Shown here: positions 47,019 to 57,478 of the stretch, piece after piece
How positions within the stretch are numbered: the stretch's first letter is position 1
How the letters are laid out: each line of letters opens with the position of its first letter
Source of the DNA: Amycolatopsis sacchari
Lineage (GTDB): Bacteria > Actinomycetota > Actinomycetes > Mycobacteriales > Pseudonocardiaceae
Assembly (NCBI RefSeq): GCF_900114035.1
Contig: NZ_FORP01000022.1
Coordinates: 59,612 to 123,611 of the forward strand
DNA: 64,000 nucleotides
Direction: 5' to 3'
Made by a program: the position numbers and the translations under genes
The notes under the pieces: generated by a model
Told to the model about the DNA's origin: nothing
Databases searched by the model: none
Seen by the model: only the letters and a program-made list of their open reading frames with translations

Positions 47019-47027
47019 CGTGGAGGC

Positions 47028-48637
<1,610 letters not shown>

Positions 48638-48656
<19 letters not shown>

Positions 48657-49366
48657 GCCTCGTCGAGGATCGCGGCCAGCTCACCGGGCCGGTCGAGCAT
48701 CGGCCAGTGGGAGCCGGGCAGGTCGCGGTGCGTCCAGCCGCCCTCGCGCATGTGCTGGAAGGCGGGCACGCTGTCGGCCATCGCGTGCACCTGCTCGACC
48801 GTGAAGCTGCACAGGACGTGCAGCCTCGGGACCTTTTCCCAGTCCCCGCCGAGCCGGACCGGCGTGGTGGCCGTGGCCCACGGCTGAGGGGCGGATTGCC
48901 GCTCCAGCTCCTCGACGGGCAGGCCGGGCGCGACCTCCCGCCACGCGGGCGGGGGCAGCCGCCAGCCGTCGCCCTCGGTGCGGACCAGTTCGGCGTCGTG
49001 GGCCTGCTGGTCCGGCGGGGCGAACTCGGCCTGGGACATGCCGTCGGGCAGCGGGCCGGTGTCGACGAACACCAGCTTGCCGATCCGATCCGGCAGCCGG
49101 TCCGCGACGGCGGGGATCACCGCCGCGCCTGCGTAGCTGTGGCCGACCAGCACCACGTCGTGCAGGTCCTCGTACCGGATCAGCTCCAGGACGTCGGTGA
49201 TGTGCGTCTCGAGGTCGGTGTCCGGGCGCGCGAGGTGGGCGCGTTCGCCGAGACCGGTCAGGCTGAGCGGGTGGACGTCGTGGCCGCGACCACGCAGGTC
49301 GGCGGTGACGGAACGCCAGGCGCGGGCGCCGAGCCAGAAGCCGGGAACGAGCACGTAAGTAGCCAT
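48638..49366 (-). CDS. Alpha/beta-fold hydrolase
   Basis: A 242-residue cytosolic serine hydrolase with the nucleophile elbow GHSYAG (Ser77), an N-terminal YVLVPGFWLGARAWRSV segment with the oxyanion hole, Asp and the C-terminal GSHWPMLDRP His. This pattern belongs to the plant methylesterase-like branch, which cleaves small esters. ATG at 49366 lies within an ATACCGG half-site of a shared operator region, so control by the divergent WYL regulator is probable. Its 3' end overlaps pruA by 19 bases. Confidence 0.9.
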
Positions 49367-49385
49367 ACCGGAGACGTTAGGAGTG

Positions 49386-49410
49386 ATACCGGGCAGAAAC
49401 CGCCCGGTAT
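49386..49410. promoter_or_regulatory. Operator between the hydrolase and WYL-regulator genes
   Basis: A perfect 9-bp inverted repeat, ATACCGGGC (49386-49394) and GCCCGGTAT (49402-49410), spans the divergent promoters. Partial ATACCGG/CCGGTAT half-sites overlap both start codons. It is the likely binding site of the WYL regulator encoded beside it. Confidence 0.72.
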
Positions 49411-49429
49411 TCACGGCACAATTTCCGGT

Positions 49430-50431
49430 ATGACCCGACCGACCGCCCGCGTGCTCGCGTTGCTGGAGATCCTGCAGACCGGCGGCACGCGCACCGTGGC
49501 CGAACTCGCCGACCGACTCGGCGTGGACGAACGCACGGTACGCCGCTACGTCAGCCACCTCGTCGACCTGGACATCCCGGTGCGGTCGACGCGGGGCCGG
49601 TACGGCGGCTACCGCCTCGCCCCCGGCTACCGGATGCCGCCGTTGATGCTCACCGACGAGGAGGCGCTCGCCGTGCTCCTCGGGCTGGTCGCCGGACGGA
49701 GGGCGGGCCTGGTGACGACGTCGGTGGCCGCGATGGAGAGTGCCGCGGCCAAGCTGCGGCGGGTGCTGCCCGAGGCCCTCGGGCGCAGGCTGGACGCGTT
49801 GCTGGACACCGCCGACTTCACCGCCCCGGCCAGGCCCGTGGTCAACGCGGAGACGCGCGTGCTGTTGACCCTGGCGGAGGCGGCGCGGCACCGCAATCCG
49901 GTCGAGCTGGCGTACACGGCGTGGAGCGGCAGGCGCAGCGAGCGCACCGTGCACCCGTACGGGATCGTCGCGCACTCCGGGCGCTGGTACGTCACGGGCG
50001 CGGACTCGGACAGCGGCGAGGTGCGCACGTTCCGGCTCGACCGGGTCGAAAGCGCGTCCGTGCTGCCGGGAAGGTTCGAGGTGCCGGAGGGCTTCGACCC
50101 GGCCGCGCGAGTGCTGGCGGGCCTTGCGGAGGTGCCGTACACGCACGAGGTGTCGGTGCGGATCCTGGCGCCGGCGGAGGAAGTGCGGGCGCGGATGCCC
50201 GCCGGGGTGGCCGCGGTGGAGGAGGGCGACGGGGACTGGGTGCGGTTGCGGCTGCGGGCCGAGCGGCTGGAGTGGGTCCCGTCGGTGCTGGCGTGGCTGG
50301 ACAAGCCGTTCGAGATCGAGCACCCGGAGGAACTGCGTGAGCACGTCAAGGCGCTCGCGGACCGGCTGCACGCGTGCGTGGCCGGCGCCCGCGACGCGGA
50401 CGCCGGCCCGGGAAGTCAGTTGGGCAGCTGA
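49430..50431 (+). CDS. WYL-domain helix-turn-helix transcriptional regulator
   Basis: A 333-residue YafY-like regulator: an N-terminal HTH_11 domain (LEILQTGGTRTVAELADRLGVDERTVRRYVSHLVDL, about 11-46), a middle WYL domain (VELAYTAWSGRRSERTVHPYGIVAHSGRWYVTGAD) and a C-terminal WCX extension. WYL domains sense nucleic acids or small ligands. ATG at 49430 was preferred over the far upstream open frame because the family starts here. It probably controls the divergent hydrolase and itself through the palindrome at 49386. Its end overlaps the lipoprotein gene by 16 bases. Confidence 0.92.
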   Translation: MTRPTARVLALLEILQTGGTRTVAELADRLGVDERTVRRYVSHLVDLDIPVRSTRGRYGGYRLAPGYRMPPLMLTDEEALAVLLGLVAGRRAGLVTTSVAAMESAAAKLRRVLPEALGRRLDALLDTADFTAPARPVVNAETRVLLTLAEAARHRNPVELAYTAWSGRRSERTVHPYGIVAHSGRWYVTGADSDSGEVRTFRLDRVESASVLPGRFEVPEGFDPAARVLAGLAEVPYTHEVSVRILAPAEEVRARMPAGVAAVEEGDGDWVRLRLRAERLEWVPSVLAWLDKPFEIEHPEELREHVKALADRLHACVAGARDADAGPGSQLGS

Positions 50432-51252
50432 AGCTCGCCGACCTCGTCGGCGGGCGGTGCCTGCACGTCGACCGGGGTTCCCCAGTCGCTGTACTTCATG
50501 GTCATCTTCAAGGTCTGGGCGCTCGCGGGCGCCCCGGCGGCGACCATCATCGGCGACATGTCCTGGAACACCTGGACCGGCAGCTGATCGCGGTCGAGCC
50601 ACAGCTCGGCGGGCAGCTTGCCGACCTTGTCCTTGATCTGCTCGAGCTGTTCGAGCGGCATCTGCGTGCCCCGGTACCGGTCCATCGCCTTCGCGAAGTC
50701 GATGTCGATCCAGTAGTGGGTGACCGGCTTCCCGTCGAGCGTGGTCTGCTCGCTGCGGGTGATCGTGCCGGCTTCCTGGATCTGCTGGAGCGTCTTGCTC
50801 GGGTCGTTCTGCTGCGCCTGCGCGGCACCGAGGGCCTTCGCCGTGTCGCTGTCGGCGGGCACCTTCCCCCACGGCTTACCACCGGGGACGCGGGCGCGCA
50901 GCTGCTCGGGCAGGCGGATGTAGAGGGTGTTGCCGACGTACCGCAGTTCCTGGTCCATGCCGCCGACGGTCATCGACATCTGCATGGTGGTGTTGTCACC
51001 GTCGAAGGTCCCCGCGCCCTCGGCGGTCATCGTCTGGCCGGCGACGTCCATGTCCATCGAGAACTTCGCCGACTTGGCCTTCTCGGTCTGGCTCGTGGCG
51101 GCCCGCACCAGTTCCTGCGCGTTGCTGAACAGCGGCGAGTTCCCGGCCGCGGCCGCGTCCCCGTTCGCCGTGCCGGTCACCGGACGCTGTCCGCACCCGG
51201 CCAGTGTCAGCACCAGCGCCAGCGCGCCCACGGCCAGCATGGGTCTTTTCAT
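50416..51252 (-). CDS. LppX/LprAFG-type lipoprotein
   Basis: A 278-residue secreted lipoprotein with signal peptide and lipobox LAGC (Cys20). The mature part (ELVRAATSQTEKAKSAKFSMDMDVAGQ, FDGDNTTMQMSM, YVGNTLYIRLPEQL, ELWLDRDQLPVQVF) follows the half-barrel pattern of mycobacterial LprG/LppX-like lipid carriers. Direct lipid binding here is inference. It is a single gene upstream of which lies rsgA in the same direction, with 36 bases between. Confidence 0.82.
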   Translation of the reverse strand: MKRPMLAVGALALVLTLAGCGQRPVTGTANGDAAAAGNSPLFSNAQELVRAATSQTEKAKSAKFSMDMDVAGQTMTAEGAGTFDGDNTTMQMSMTVGGMDQELRYVGNTLYIRLPEQLRARVPGGKPWGKVPADSDTAKALGAAQAQQNDPSKTLQQIQEAGTITRSEQTTLDGKPVTHYWIDIDFAKAMDRYRGTQMPLEQLEQIKDKVGKLPAELWLDRDQLPVQVFQDMSPMMVAAGAPASAQTLKMTMKYSDWGTPVDVQAPPADEVGELQLPN

Positions 51253-51288
51253 GTGCAGCCCCTTCGTGAAAAAGACGTGAAGTGGCGC

Positions 51289-52281
51289 TCATGTTTCCAG
51301 ACCGGCGCGCGACGCCAGCAACCGGCGCAGCGATGGCAGCCTGCGCTTTTCCGGCACCTCGTCGAGCATGCAGTCCGGGTCCTCCGGCGGCCCGAGGTGC
51401 CCGCACCCTGGGGGGCATTCCTCCGCGGCCTCGGTGAACTCCGGGAACGCCGACACGATGTCGTCGGCGGTGATGTGCGCGAGGCCGAACGAGCGCACCC
51501 CGGGCGTGTCGATCACCCAGCCGTTTCCACCCGGCAGGGGGAGGGCCACCGCGGCGACCGACGTGTGCCTGCCCTTGCCGACCGCGCTCACCTCACCGGT
51601 CGCGAGCGCGGCGTCCGGGACCAGCCGGTTCACCAGTGTCGACTTACCGACACCGGAGTGCCCGACGAACGCCGACACTCGCCCGTGCACGGTCTCGACG
51701 AGCTCCTCGGACTCCTGGTCGTGCCGGGTGACCAGCGTGGGCACGTCCAGCTCGCCGTAGCGGGCCAGCAGGTCGTCCGGGCTCGCGAGGTCCGCCTTCG
51801 TCAGGCACAGCACGGGCTGCAGGCCCCCCGCGTAGCAGGCGACGAGGCAGCGGTCGATGAACCCGGTGCGGGGCGGGGGATCGGCCAGCGCGGTCACGAT
51901 GAGCAGCTGCTCGGCGTTGGCGACGACGACCCGTTCGTACGGGTCGGTGTCGTCGGCCGTGCGGCGCAGCACGCTCGACCGCTCCTCGACGCGCACGATC
52001 CTGGCGAGCGTGTCCGGTTTGCCGCTGACGTCCCCGACCAGCCCGACCCGGTCACCGACCACGATGGGCGTGCGGCCCAGTTCGCGCGCCCGCATGGCGG
52101 TCGCGAGCCGCTCGGGGTCGCCGTCCACGGCACACGTCCACCGGCCCCTGTCCACGGCGACGACCATCGCCGGGACGGCGTCGGCGTGCTCGGGGCGGCG
52201 CTTGCTGCGGGGGCGGGAGCCGCGTCCGGGCCGCACCCGGACGTCGCTTTCGTCGAGCCTGCGCCAGTCCCTGCCTGCCAA
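51289..52281 (-). CDS. rsgA: Ribosome small-subunit-dependent GTPase A
   Basis: A 330-residue circularly permuted GTPase that checks late 30S assembly. The OB domain is followed by G4 TKAD (161-164), G1 GHSGVGKST (207-215) and G3 DTPGVRSFG, then a C-terminal zinc knuckle CPPGC-GH-x8-C. The TTG start at 52281 gives the conserved DESDVRVRPGRGSRPRSKRRPEHADA beginning and follows GGAGG. In M. tuberculosis aroA sits between this gene and the SRAP gene; it is absent here. Confidence 0.95.
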   Translation of the reverse strand: MAGRDWRRLDESDVRVRPGRGSRPRSKRRPEHADAVPAMVVAVDRGRWTCAVDGDPERLATAMRARELGRTPIVVGDRVGLVGDVSGKPDTLARIVRVEERSSVLRRTADDTDPYERVVVANAEQLLIVTALADPPPRTGFIDRCLVACYAGGLQPVLCLTKADLASPDDLLARYGELDVPTLVTRHDQESEELVETVHGRVSAFVGHSGVGKSTLVNRLVPDAALATGEVSAVGKGRHTSVAAVALPLPGGNGWVIDTPGVRSFGLAHITADDIVSAFPEFTEAAEECPPGCGHLGPPEDPDCMLDEVPEKRRLPSLRRLLASRAGLET

Positions 52282-52370
52282 GCCGGTCCTCCCTCTGTGT
52301 CAGCCCCACAGATGATCCCCGATGTGTGCCACGATGGGTTGTCCGAGTACCCGCGTGAAGGAGCTGGCAC

Positions 52371-53126
52371 ATGTGCGGGCGCTATGCCGCGACCAAGAAC
52401 CCCGCTGACCTGGTCAAGGAGTTCGACGCGGTCGACGAGACGGACGGGCGGGCCAGGGAGGCCGACTACAACATCGCGCCCACCAAGAACGTGGTCACGG
52501 TCGTGCAGCGGCACCCGCGTGACGCCGACGGGCACGTGCTGGAGGAGGAGCCCGCGGTGCGCAGCCTGCGCGTGATGCGCTGGGGGCTCGTGCCGTTCTG
52601 GGCGAAGGACCCCTCGGTCGGCAACCGGATGATCAACACGCGGGCGGAGACGGCGACGGAGAAGCCGGCGTTCCGCAAGGCGCTCGCGAAGCGCCGCTGC
52701 CTGGTGCCCGCCGACGGCTGGTACGAGTGGCGCAAGACCGGCAAGAAGAAGGAGCCGTTCTTCATGACCGGCGAGGACCTCGCGTTCGCCGGGATCTGGG
52801 AGAGCTGGCGGGACCCGAAGGACGACAACGCGGACCCGCTGATCACGTTCTCGATCATCACCACGGACGCGATCGGCAGGCTCACCGACATCCACGACCG
52901 GATGCCGCTGCTCATGCCGAAGGACCGCTGGGCGACCTGGCTCGACCCGGACCGCGACGACGTGGGCGAGCTGCTCACCCCGCCGGGTGAAATCGTCGAC
53001 ACCCTCGAACTCCGGCCGATCTCCGACCGCGTGAACAACGTCCGGAACAACGGTCCGGAGCTGCTCGAACGCGTGGAGGAGGGCCAGGCCGACCTCGACA
53101 CGGCCCTGTTCGACCTGCCCCGATGA
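52371..53126 (+). CDS. SRAP domain protein (HMCES/YedK), abasic-site protection
   Basis: A 251-residue protein that forms a covalent link with abasic sites in single-stranded DNA. Catalytic Cys2 is in the MCGRY start (exposed after Met removal); YNIAPTKNV, the RMINTRAETATEKPAFRKAL loop, RCLVPADGWYEW and HDRMP carry the other conserved residues. ATG at 52371 is fixed by the requirement for Cys2. It is divergent from rsgA over 89 bases. Confidence 0.95.
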   Translation: MCGRYAATKNPADLVKEFDAVDETDGRAREADYNIAPTKNVVTVVQRHPRDADGHVLEEEPAVRSLRVMRWGLVPFWAKDPSVGNRMINTRAETATEKPAFRKALAKRRCLVPADGWYEWRKTGKKKEPFFMTGEDLAFAGIWESWRDPKDDNADPLITFSIITTDAIGRLTDIHDRMPLLMPKDRWATWLDPDRDDVGELLTPPGEIVDTLELRPISDRVNNVRNNGPELLERVEEGQADLDTALFDLPR

Positions 53127-53208
53127 GGACTGCTCGCAGGTCCGAATCATCGGGCACCATGCTGGCAAACGGCACTGCCGCGGCTTGCCGCGTCCGACAA
53201 GAGGCCGC

Positions 53209-53817
53209 ATGACGACGATCGAGATCGACACGCCCCACGGGCCCGCGCGCGTGGAGATGCACTGCGCGGAGGAGGCCCAAGCCGTCCTGCTGCTCGGGCA
53301 CGGCGCGGGCGGCGGTATCGAGGCGAAGGACCTCGTCGCCGTCACGCGCGCGGCGCAGGCCGTCGGCGTGGACGTGGCACTGGTCGAGCAGCCGTACCGC
53401 GTCGCGGGCCGCCGGGCGCCCGCCCCGGCGAAGCAGCTCGACGCGGCGTGGCTCGCCGTGGCCGAGGAGCTGGGCGAACGGTTCGACGACCTGCCGCAGG
53501 TGTTCGGCGGCCGCTCCTCCGGCGCCCGCGTCGCGTGCCGCACGGCCGCCGAGGGGCAGGCCGCGGCCGTGCTGTGCCTGGCGTTCCCCGAGCACCCGCC
53601 GGGCAAGCCGGAGAAGTCGCGGCAGGCCGAGCTGGACGCGGTCGAGGTGCCCACGCTCGTCGTGCAGGGCGAGTCGGACCCGTTCGGCCGCCCGGAAGCG
53701 GGCCCGCACCACGAGGTCGTGGTCATCCCCGGCACGCACGCACTCGACAAGGACCTCGACGGCCTCGCCAGGATCACGTCGGAGTGGCTGACCCGGGTCC
53801 TGCGCCCGCTGTCCTAA
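53209..53817 (+). CDS. Alpha/beta-hydrolase family protein, KANL3/Tex30-like
   Basis: A 202-residue hydrolase: LLLGHGAGGGIEAKDL (oxyanion region), nucleophile elbow FGGRSSGARVA with G-x-S-x-G, TLVVQGESDPFG acidic residue and PGTHALDKD His. This matches the small KANL3/Tex30-like group of unknown substrate. ATG at 53209 follows GAGG; an upstream start at 53185 exists. It is convergent with ybaK, sharing the TAA/TAG overlap at 53814-53817. Confidence 0.85.
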   Translation: MTTIEIDTPHGPARVEMHCAEEAQAVLLLGHGAGGGIEAKDLVAVTRAAQAVGVDVALVEQPYRVAGRRAPAPAKQLDAAWLAVAEELGERFDDLPQVFGGRSSGARVACRTAAEGQAAAVLCLAFPEHPPGKPEKSRQAELDAVEVPTLVVQGESDPFGRPEAGPHHEVVVIPGTHALDKDLDGLARITSEWLTRVLRPLS

Positions 53818-54290
53818 GCGGCGATCGCGGCGACCTTCGCGCCGGTCAGGCGGATGAGATCCGCGGGCGCCAGCTCCAGTTCCAGGCCTCGGCGGCCCCC
53901 GGAGCAGAACACGGTGTCGAAGTTCTCGACGGAAGAGTCGATCACGACGGGCAGGCGGCTGCGTTGCCCCAGCGGCGAAATCCCGCCGAGGACGTACCCG
54001 GTCGCGCGCTGCGCGGCGGCCGCCTCGGCCATCTTCGCCCGCTTGCCGCCGGCCGCCGCGGCCAGCGCCTTGAGGTCCAGCTGGCCGGTGACCGGGACGA
54101 CGCCGACCGTCAGCTTGCCGTCGACGTCCGCGACCAGCGTCTTGAACACCCTGGTGGGCTCCACCCCGAGCGCCTCGGCGGCCTCCAGGCCGTACGACTC
54201 GTGCTTCGGATCGTGCTCGTACGTGTGCAGCCTGTGCTCGACGCGCTGTTTGGCCAGTACCGCGGTCGCCGGAGTTCCCTTGCCTGCCAC
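53814..54290 (-). CDS. ybaK: Cys-tRNA(Pro)/Cys-tRNA(Cys) deacylase YbaK
   Basis: A 158-residue editing enzyme that hydrolyses Cys mischarged on tRNA-Pro. [54 protein letters not shown] and [23 protein letters not shown] are family blocks. GTG at 54290 gives the family start; the frame is open to 54410 but that part overlaps the sigR promoter. It is divergent from sigR. Confidence 0.93.
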   Translation of the reverse strand: MAGKGTPATAVLAKQRVEHRLHTYEHDPKHESYGLEAAEALGVEPTRVFKTLVADVDGKLTVGVVPVTGQLDLKALAAAAGGKRAKMAEAAAAQRATGYVLGGISPLGQRSRLPVVIDSSVENFDTVFCSGGRRGLELELAPADLIRLTGAKVAAIAA

Positions 54291-54325
54291 GGCGCCGGAG
54301 CCTAGGCGATCACTACGCCGAACGG

Positions 54326-54351
54326 GGAATGACATCCGGGGTGGAGCCGTT
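54326..54351 (+). promoter_or_regulatory. SigR/SigH-type autoregulatory promoter of sigR
   Basis: GGAAT (54326-54330), an 18-base spacer and GTT (54349-54351) match the S. coelicolor SigR consensus GGAAT-N18-GTT exactly. Transcription should start near 54357-54361, next to the GTG/ATG pair at 54361-54366. Confidence 0.88.
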
Positions 54352-54498
54352 ATGCGGGGTGTGATGACGAAGCTTGCTCGTCCTGTCGGCAGGGTCCAGG
54401 GGGACGTCACCCGCCCCGGTCGGCCCGCCGTGCCCGGCCAGGCCAGAAGCCCCCGCGTATCCTCGAAGCTGTCCTACGCTTCCGGGGAAGGGAAAGGT

Positions 54499-55140
54499 TT
54501 GCCGAGCACGCCGAACGACGCGACACCCGAGTCTGCCGCTGCCACCGGGCAGGAGCAGGCCGACGAGCGCGCCGAGCGCTTCGAGCGCGACGCGATGCCG
54601 CTGCTGGACCAGTTGTACTCGGCGGCCATGCGGATGACCCGCAACCCGGCCGACGCCGAGGACCTGGTGCAGGAGACCTACCTCAAGGCGTACGGCGCGT
54701 TCAACTCCTTCAAGGAGGGCACGAACCTCAAGGCCTGGATGTACCGCATCCTGACCAACACCTACATCAACGGCTACCGCAAGCGTCAGCGGCAGCCCGT
54801 GCAGCAGCCGACCGAGGAGATCACCGACTGGCAGATCGCCCAGGCGGAGAGCCACACGTCGAGCGGGCTGCGGTCCGCCGAGGTCGAGGCCATGGACCGG
54901 CTGCCGGACAGCGACGTCAAGCAGGCGCTGCAGCAGCTGCCCGAGGAGTTCCGCCTGGCGGTCTACCTTGCCGACGTCGAGGGTTTCGCGTACAAGGAAA
55001 TCGCCGAGATCATGGACACCCCGATCGGCACCGTGATGTCCCGGCTGCACCGCGGCCGCGCCCAGCTGCGGAACCTGCTCGCCGACGTCGCGCGTGAGCG
55101 TGGCTTCATCCGGAGTGCTCAGCAGGAGGTGGCGCAGTGA
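54499..55140 (+). CDS. sigR: ECF RNA polymerase sigma factor SigR (SigH), disulfide stress
   Basis: A 213-residue group 4 sigma factor (short form) that directs the thiol-oxidative stress response. Region 2 is [53 protein letters not shown]; region 4 is [48 protein letters not shown]. The TTG at 54499 follows a strong GGGAAGGGAAAGG. In-frame starts at GTG 54361 and ATG 54364, just after the SigR-type promoter, would add 45 or 46 residues, like the unstable SigR-prime of Streptomyces. The rsrA gene overlaps its stop. Confidence 0.95.
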   Translation: MPSTPNDATPESAAATGQEQADERAERFERDAMPLLDQLYSAAMRMTRNPADAEDLVQETYLKAYGAFNSFKEGTNLKAWMYRILTNTYINGYRKRQRQPVQQPTEEITDWQIAQAESHTSSGLRSAEVEAMDRLPDSDVKQALQQLPEEFRLAVYLADVEGFAYKEIAEIMDTPIGTVMSRLHRGRAQLRNLLADVARERGFIRSAQQEVAQ

Positions 55141-55457
55141 CACCGAGTGAGCCCGAGTCCGGCAAGGACGAGGTCAAGTGCGAGGAGGCGCTCGCCGAGA
55201 TCTACCTGCTCCTGGACCGCGAGTGCAGCCCGGAGCGGGACGCGGAGCTGCGGCGGCACATCGAGGACTGCCCTCCGTGCCTGGAGGAGTACGGCATCGA
55301 CGAGGCGATCAAGCAGCTGCTCGCCCGCAAGTGCGGCGGTGACCTGGCGCCGGCGGAGCTGAAGCAGAAGCTGCGTGCGTCGTTCCGTAAGACGGTGCAG
55401 GTGAGCGGCGGGGTGACCGTCGAGCGCACCGAGGTGAGCATCGAGCGGCACGACTGA
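55137..55457 (+). CDS. rsrA: Zinc-binding anti-sigma factor RsrA (RshA)
   Basis: A 106-residue redox-sensitive ZAS anti-sigma factor that holds SigR inactive until its thiols are oxidised. The ligands are Cys15, His41, Cys45 and Cys48 (HIEDCPPC), with the same 26-residue spacing between the first Cys and His as in S. coelicolor RsrA. GTG at 55137 overlaps the sigR stop (GTGA), giving coupled 1:1 synthesis. Confidence 0.95.
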   Translation: MTPSEPESGKDEVKCEEALAEIYLLLDRECSPERDAELRRHIEDCPPCLEEYGIDEAIKQLLARKCGGDLAPAELKQKLRASFRKTVQVSGGVTVERTEVSIERHD

Positions 55458-55470
55458 GTCTGTGACGCGG

Positions 55471-55500
55471 AAAGGCCCCGGCGGTTTCGCCGGGGCCTTT
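55471..55500. terminator. Bidirectional terminator between rsrA and the bL37 gene
   Basis: Perfect 13-bp arms (AAAGGCCCCGGCG at 55471-55483 and its complement at 55488-55500) with a GTTT loop; A- and T-ends serve both strands. Confidence 0.92.
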
Positions 55501-55514
55501 CGCTTGCCCGCTGC

Positions 55515-55589
55515 TCAGGCGTTGGGCTTCTTGCCGTGGTTCGCGCCGTTCTTCTTGCGGTCGCGGCGCTTACGGGCACGCTTCGACAT
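55515..55589 (-). CDS. 50S ribosomal protein bL37-like peptide (24 residues)
   Basis: ATG at 55589, preceded by GAGGAG, encodes MSKRARKRRDRKKNGANHGK followed by KPNA. This extremely basic 24-residue peptide resembles bL37, found in mycobacterial 50S subunits, in length, composition and the ANHGK ending; the gene also lies beside the anti-sigma factor gene there, as far as I recall. It ends 14 bases before the shared terminator. Confidence 0.85.
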   Translation of the reverse strand: MSKRARKRRDRKKNGANHGKKPNA

Positions 55590-55681
55590 GTGTCTGCTCC
55601 TCGGGTGTTGCTTGCTCCTACCAGTGTGGCAGGCGGCATCCGGGCTGTGCCGACCCGGTCCGCTCTGGTTGTATGGAAGCG

Positions 55682-57187
55682 ATGTCCACACTTTCCGACC
55701 TGCTCGCCGAGAACACCGGCCTGCCGGGTGAAGCCGTCGACCACCTGCAGGCCGTGGTGGCCGAGTGGCAGCTGCTCGCGGACCTGTCGTTCGCGGACTT
55801 CCTGCTGTGGGTGCCGGTCTCGAAGGAGCTGACCGCGCAGGGCGGCGACTTCGTGTGCGTCGCGCAGGCCCGGCCCACGACGGGGCCGACGGCGCACCCC
55901 GAGGACGTCGTCGGCACGCGGTTCACCGTCGAGGAGCACCCGCAGCTGGCTCGCGCGATGCGTGAGGTGCGCATCTACCGCGAGGAGGACCCGCACTGGT
56001 ACCGGGACCTGCCGATGCGCCGCGAGGCGGTGCCGGTGTCGTTCGGCGGGAAGGTGATCGCGGTGCTCAGCCGCGAGACGAACCTGGCGGCGCCGCGCGT
56101 ACCGAGCCCGCTGGAGGTCGCGTACCTCGGCAGCGCGGGCGACCTGTGCCAGATGATCGCCGATGGCACGTTCCCGAGCCCGGACTCGCAGAGCGACGTG
56201 CACACGAGCCCGCGCGTCGGTGACGGCCTGATCCGGCTGGACGCGCAGGGCAACGTGGTGTTCGCGAGCCCGAACGGGTTGTCCGCGTACCACCGGATGG
56301 GGCACGAGTCGGATCTCGTGGGCACGCGGCTGGCGCCGTTGACGCGTTCGCTGATCCGCGACCCGTTCGACGCCACGGAGGTCGCGCACCGGATCCTGGA
56401 CGCGCTCGACGGCAAGCCGGGCAGCCGCACCGAGGCCGATTCGCGGCGCGGGGCCGTGGTGTTGTTCCGTGCGCTGCCGTTGCGGCCGCACGGGCAGCCC
56501 GCGGGGGCGCTCGTGCTGGTGCGGGACGTGACCGAGGTGAAGCGGCGTGACCGCGCGCTCCTGTCGAAGGACGCTACGATCCGGGAGATCCACCACCGGG
56601 TGAAGAACAACCTCCAGACGGTAGCGGCGCTGCTGCGGCTGCAGTCACGGCGCACGAACAGCGAGGAAGCCCGGCTGGCGCTGACGGAGTCGGTGCGCCG
56701 GGTCTCGTCGATCGCGATGGTGCACGAGGCGCTTTCGGTGTCCGTGGACGAGCGGGTGGACCTGGACCAGCTGCTGGACAAGGTGCTGCCGATGGTCGGC
56801 GAGGTCGCCACGGCCGAGTCGCGGGTGAGCATCAAGCGGACCGGTTCGTTCGGCGTGGTCGTGGCCGAGATCGCGACGCCGCTGGTGATGGTGCTGGCGG
56901 AGCTCGTGCAGAACGCGGTGGAACACGCCTTCCCCGACGGGCGGCCGGGCCGGGTGGAGATCGCGGTGTCGCGGTCGGCGCGGTGGCTGGACGTGCTGAT
57001 CAGGGACAACGGGCGCGGGCTGCCGTCGGGGTTCTCGCTGGAGCGGGCGGACGGGCTGGGGCTGCAGATCGTGCGGACGCTGATCGAGTCCGAGCTGCGG
57101 GGGTCGCTGTCGCTGAAGCGGCTCCGGGAGGGTGACAACCGGGGGACCGAGGCCGCGCTGCGGATCCCGCTGAGCCGCCGGTTGTGA
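55682..57187 (+). CDS. pdtaS: Sensor histidine kinase PdtaS
   Basis: A 501-residue soluble kinase: N-terminal GAF-like (STLSDLLAENTGLPGEAVDHLQAVVAEWQLL to about 160), PAS (about 180-290), HisKA_2 with IREIHHRVKNNLQTVAALLRLQSRR (His304/305) and HATPase. In M. tuberculosis PdtaS signals to the ANTAR RNA-binding regulator PdtaR and senses copper/NO-related cues; PdtaR is not in this window. ATG at 55682 is preferred to ATG 55673 because it matches the conserved MSTL start. Confidence 0.94.
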   Translation: MSTLSDLLAENTGLPGEAVDHLQAVVAEWQLLADLSFADFLLWVPVSKELTAQGGDFVCVAQARPTTGPTAHPEDVVGTRFTVEEHPQLARAMREVRIYREEDPHWYRDLPMRREAVPVSFGGKVIAVLSRETNLAAPRVPSPLEVAYLGSAGDLCQMIADGTFPSPDSQSDVHTSPRVGDGLIRLDAQGNVVFASPNGLSAYHRMGHESDLVGTRLAPLTRSLIRDPFDATEVAHRILDALDGKPGSRTEADSRRGAVVLFRALPLRPHGQPAGALVLVRDVTEVKRRDRALLSKDATIREIHHRVKNNLQTVAALLRLQSRRTNSEEARLALTESVRRVSSIAMVHEALSVSVDERVDLDQLLDKVLPMVGEVATAESRVSIKRTGSFGVVVAEIATPLVMVLAELVQNAVEHAFPDGRPGRVEIAVSRSARWLDVLIRDNGRGLPSGFSLERADGLGLQIVRTLIESELRGSLSLKRLREGDNRGTEAALRIPLSRRL

Positions 57188-57415
57188 CGGTCTTCGGGAG
57201 CGCCAGTCCGACACGGTGACCTGGTGTGTCCGGCGTGCGGGTGTGGCAGGCACTGCGGCACGGTCCCCTTGAGCGGCTGGTTCGTGCCGGGGTTGGGAGC
57301 CTTGCCGGGTGCCGTTTCGAGGTGGCCTGGCTTCAGGGATTTGTCCTCGCCGGACGGGCTGGCTCCGGGATGACGGGGGAAGGTTGTCGGCTGCCTGTTG
57401 GGTGGGGGGTCGCGG
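57188..57415. other. Gene-free stretch downstream of pdtaS
   Basis: Together with the repeat, terminator and flanks up to 57704 this makes a 517-base gap between convergent pdtaS and whiB1. This first part holds no open frame, motif or hairpin that I can support. Confidence 0.6.
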
Positions 57416-57478
57416 GGTGGCCATCCCGTCGCCTGGTTGAGGGCTATCGAGGCGCCCTTAGGCGACGGGATGACCACC
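57416..57478. repeat. Palindromic intergenic repeat, copy 2
   Basis: Arms 57416-57434 and 57460-57478 are complementary at 18 of 19 bases around a 25-base loop, with the same CATCCCGTCGCCT core as the copy at 10805-10881. The loop sequence is unrelated, so the arms are what is conserved. Confidence 0.75.
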
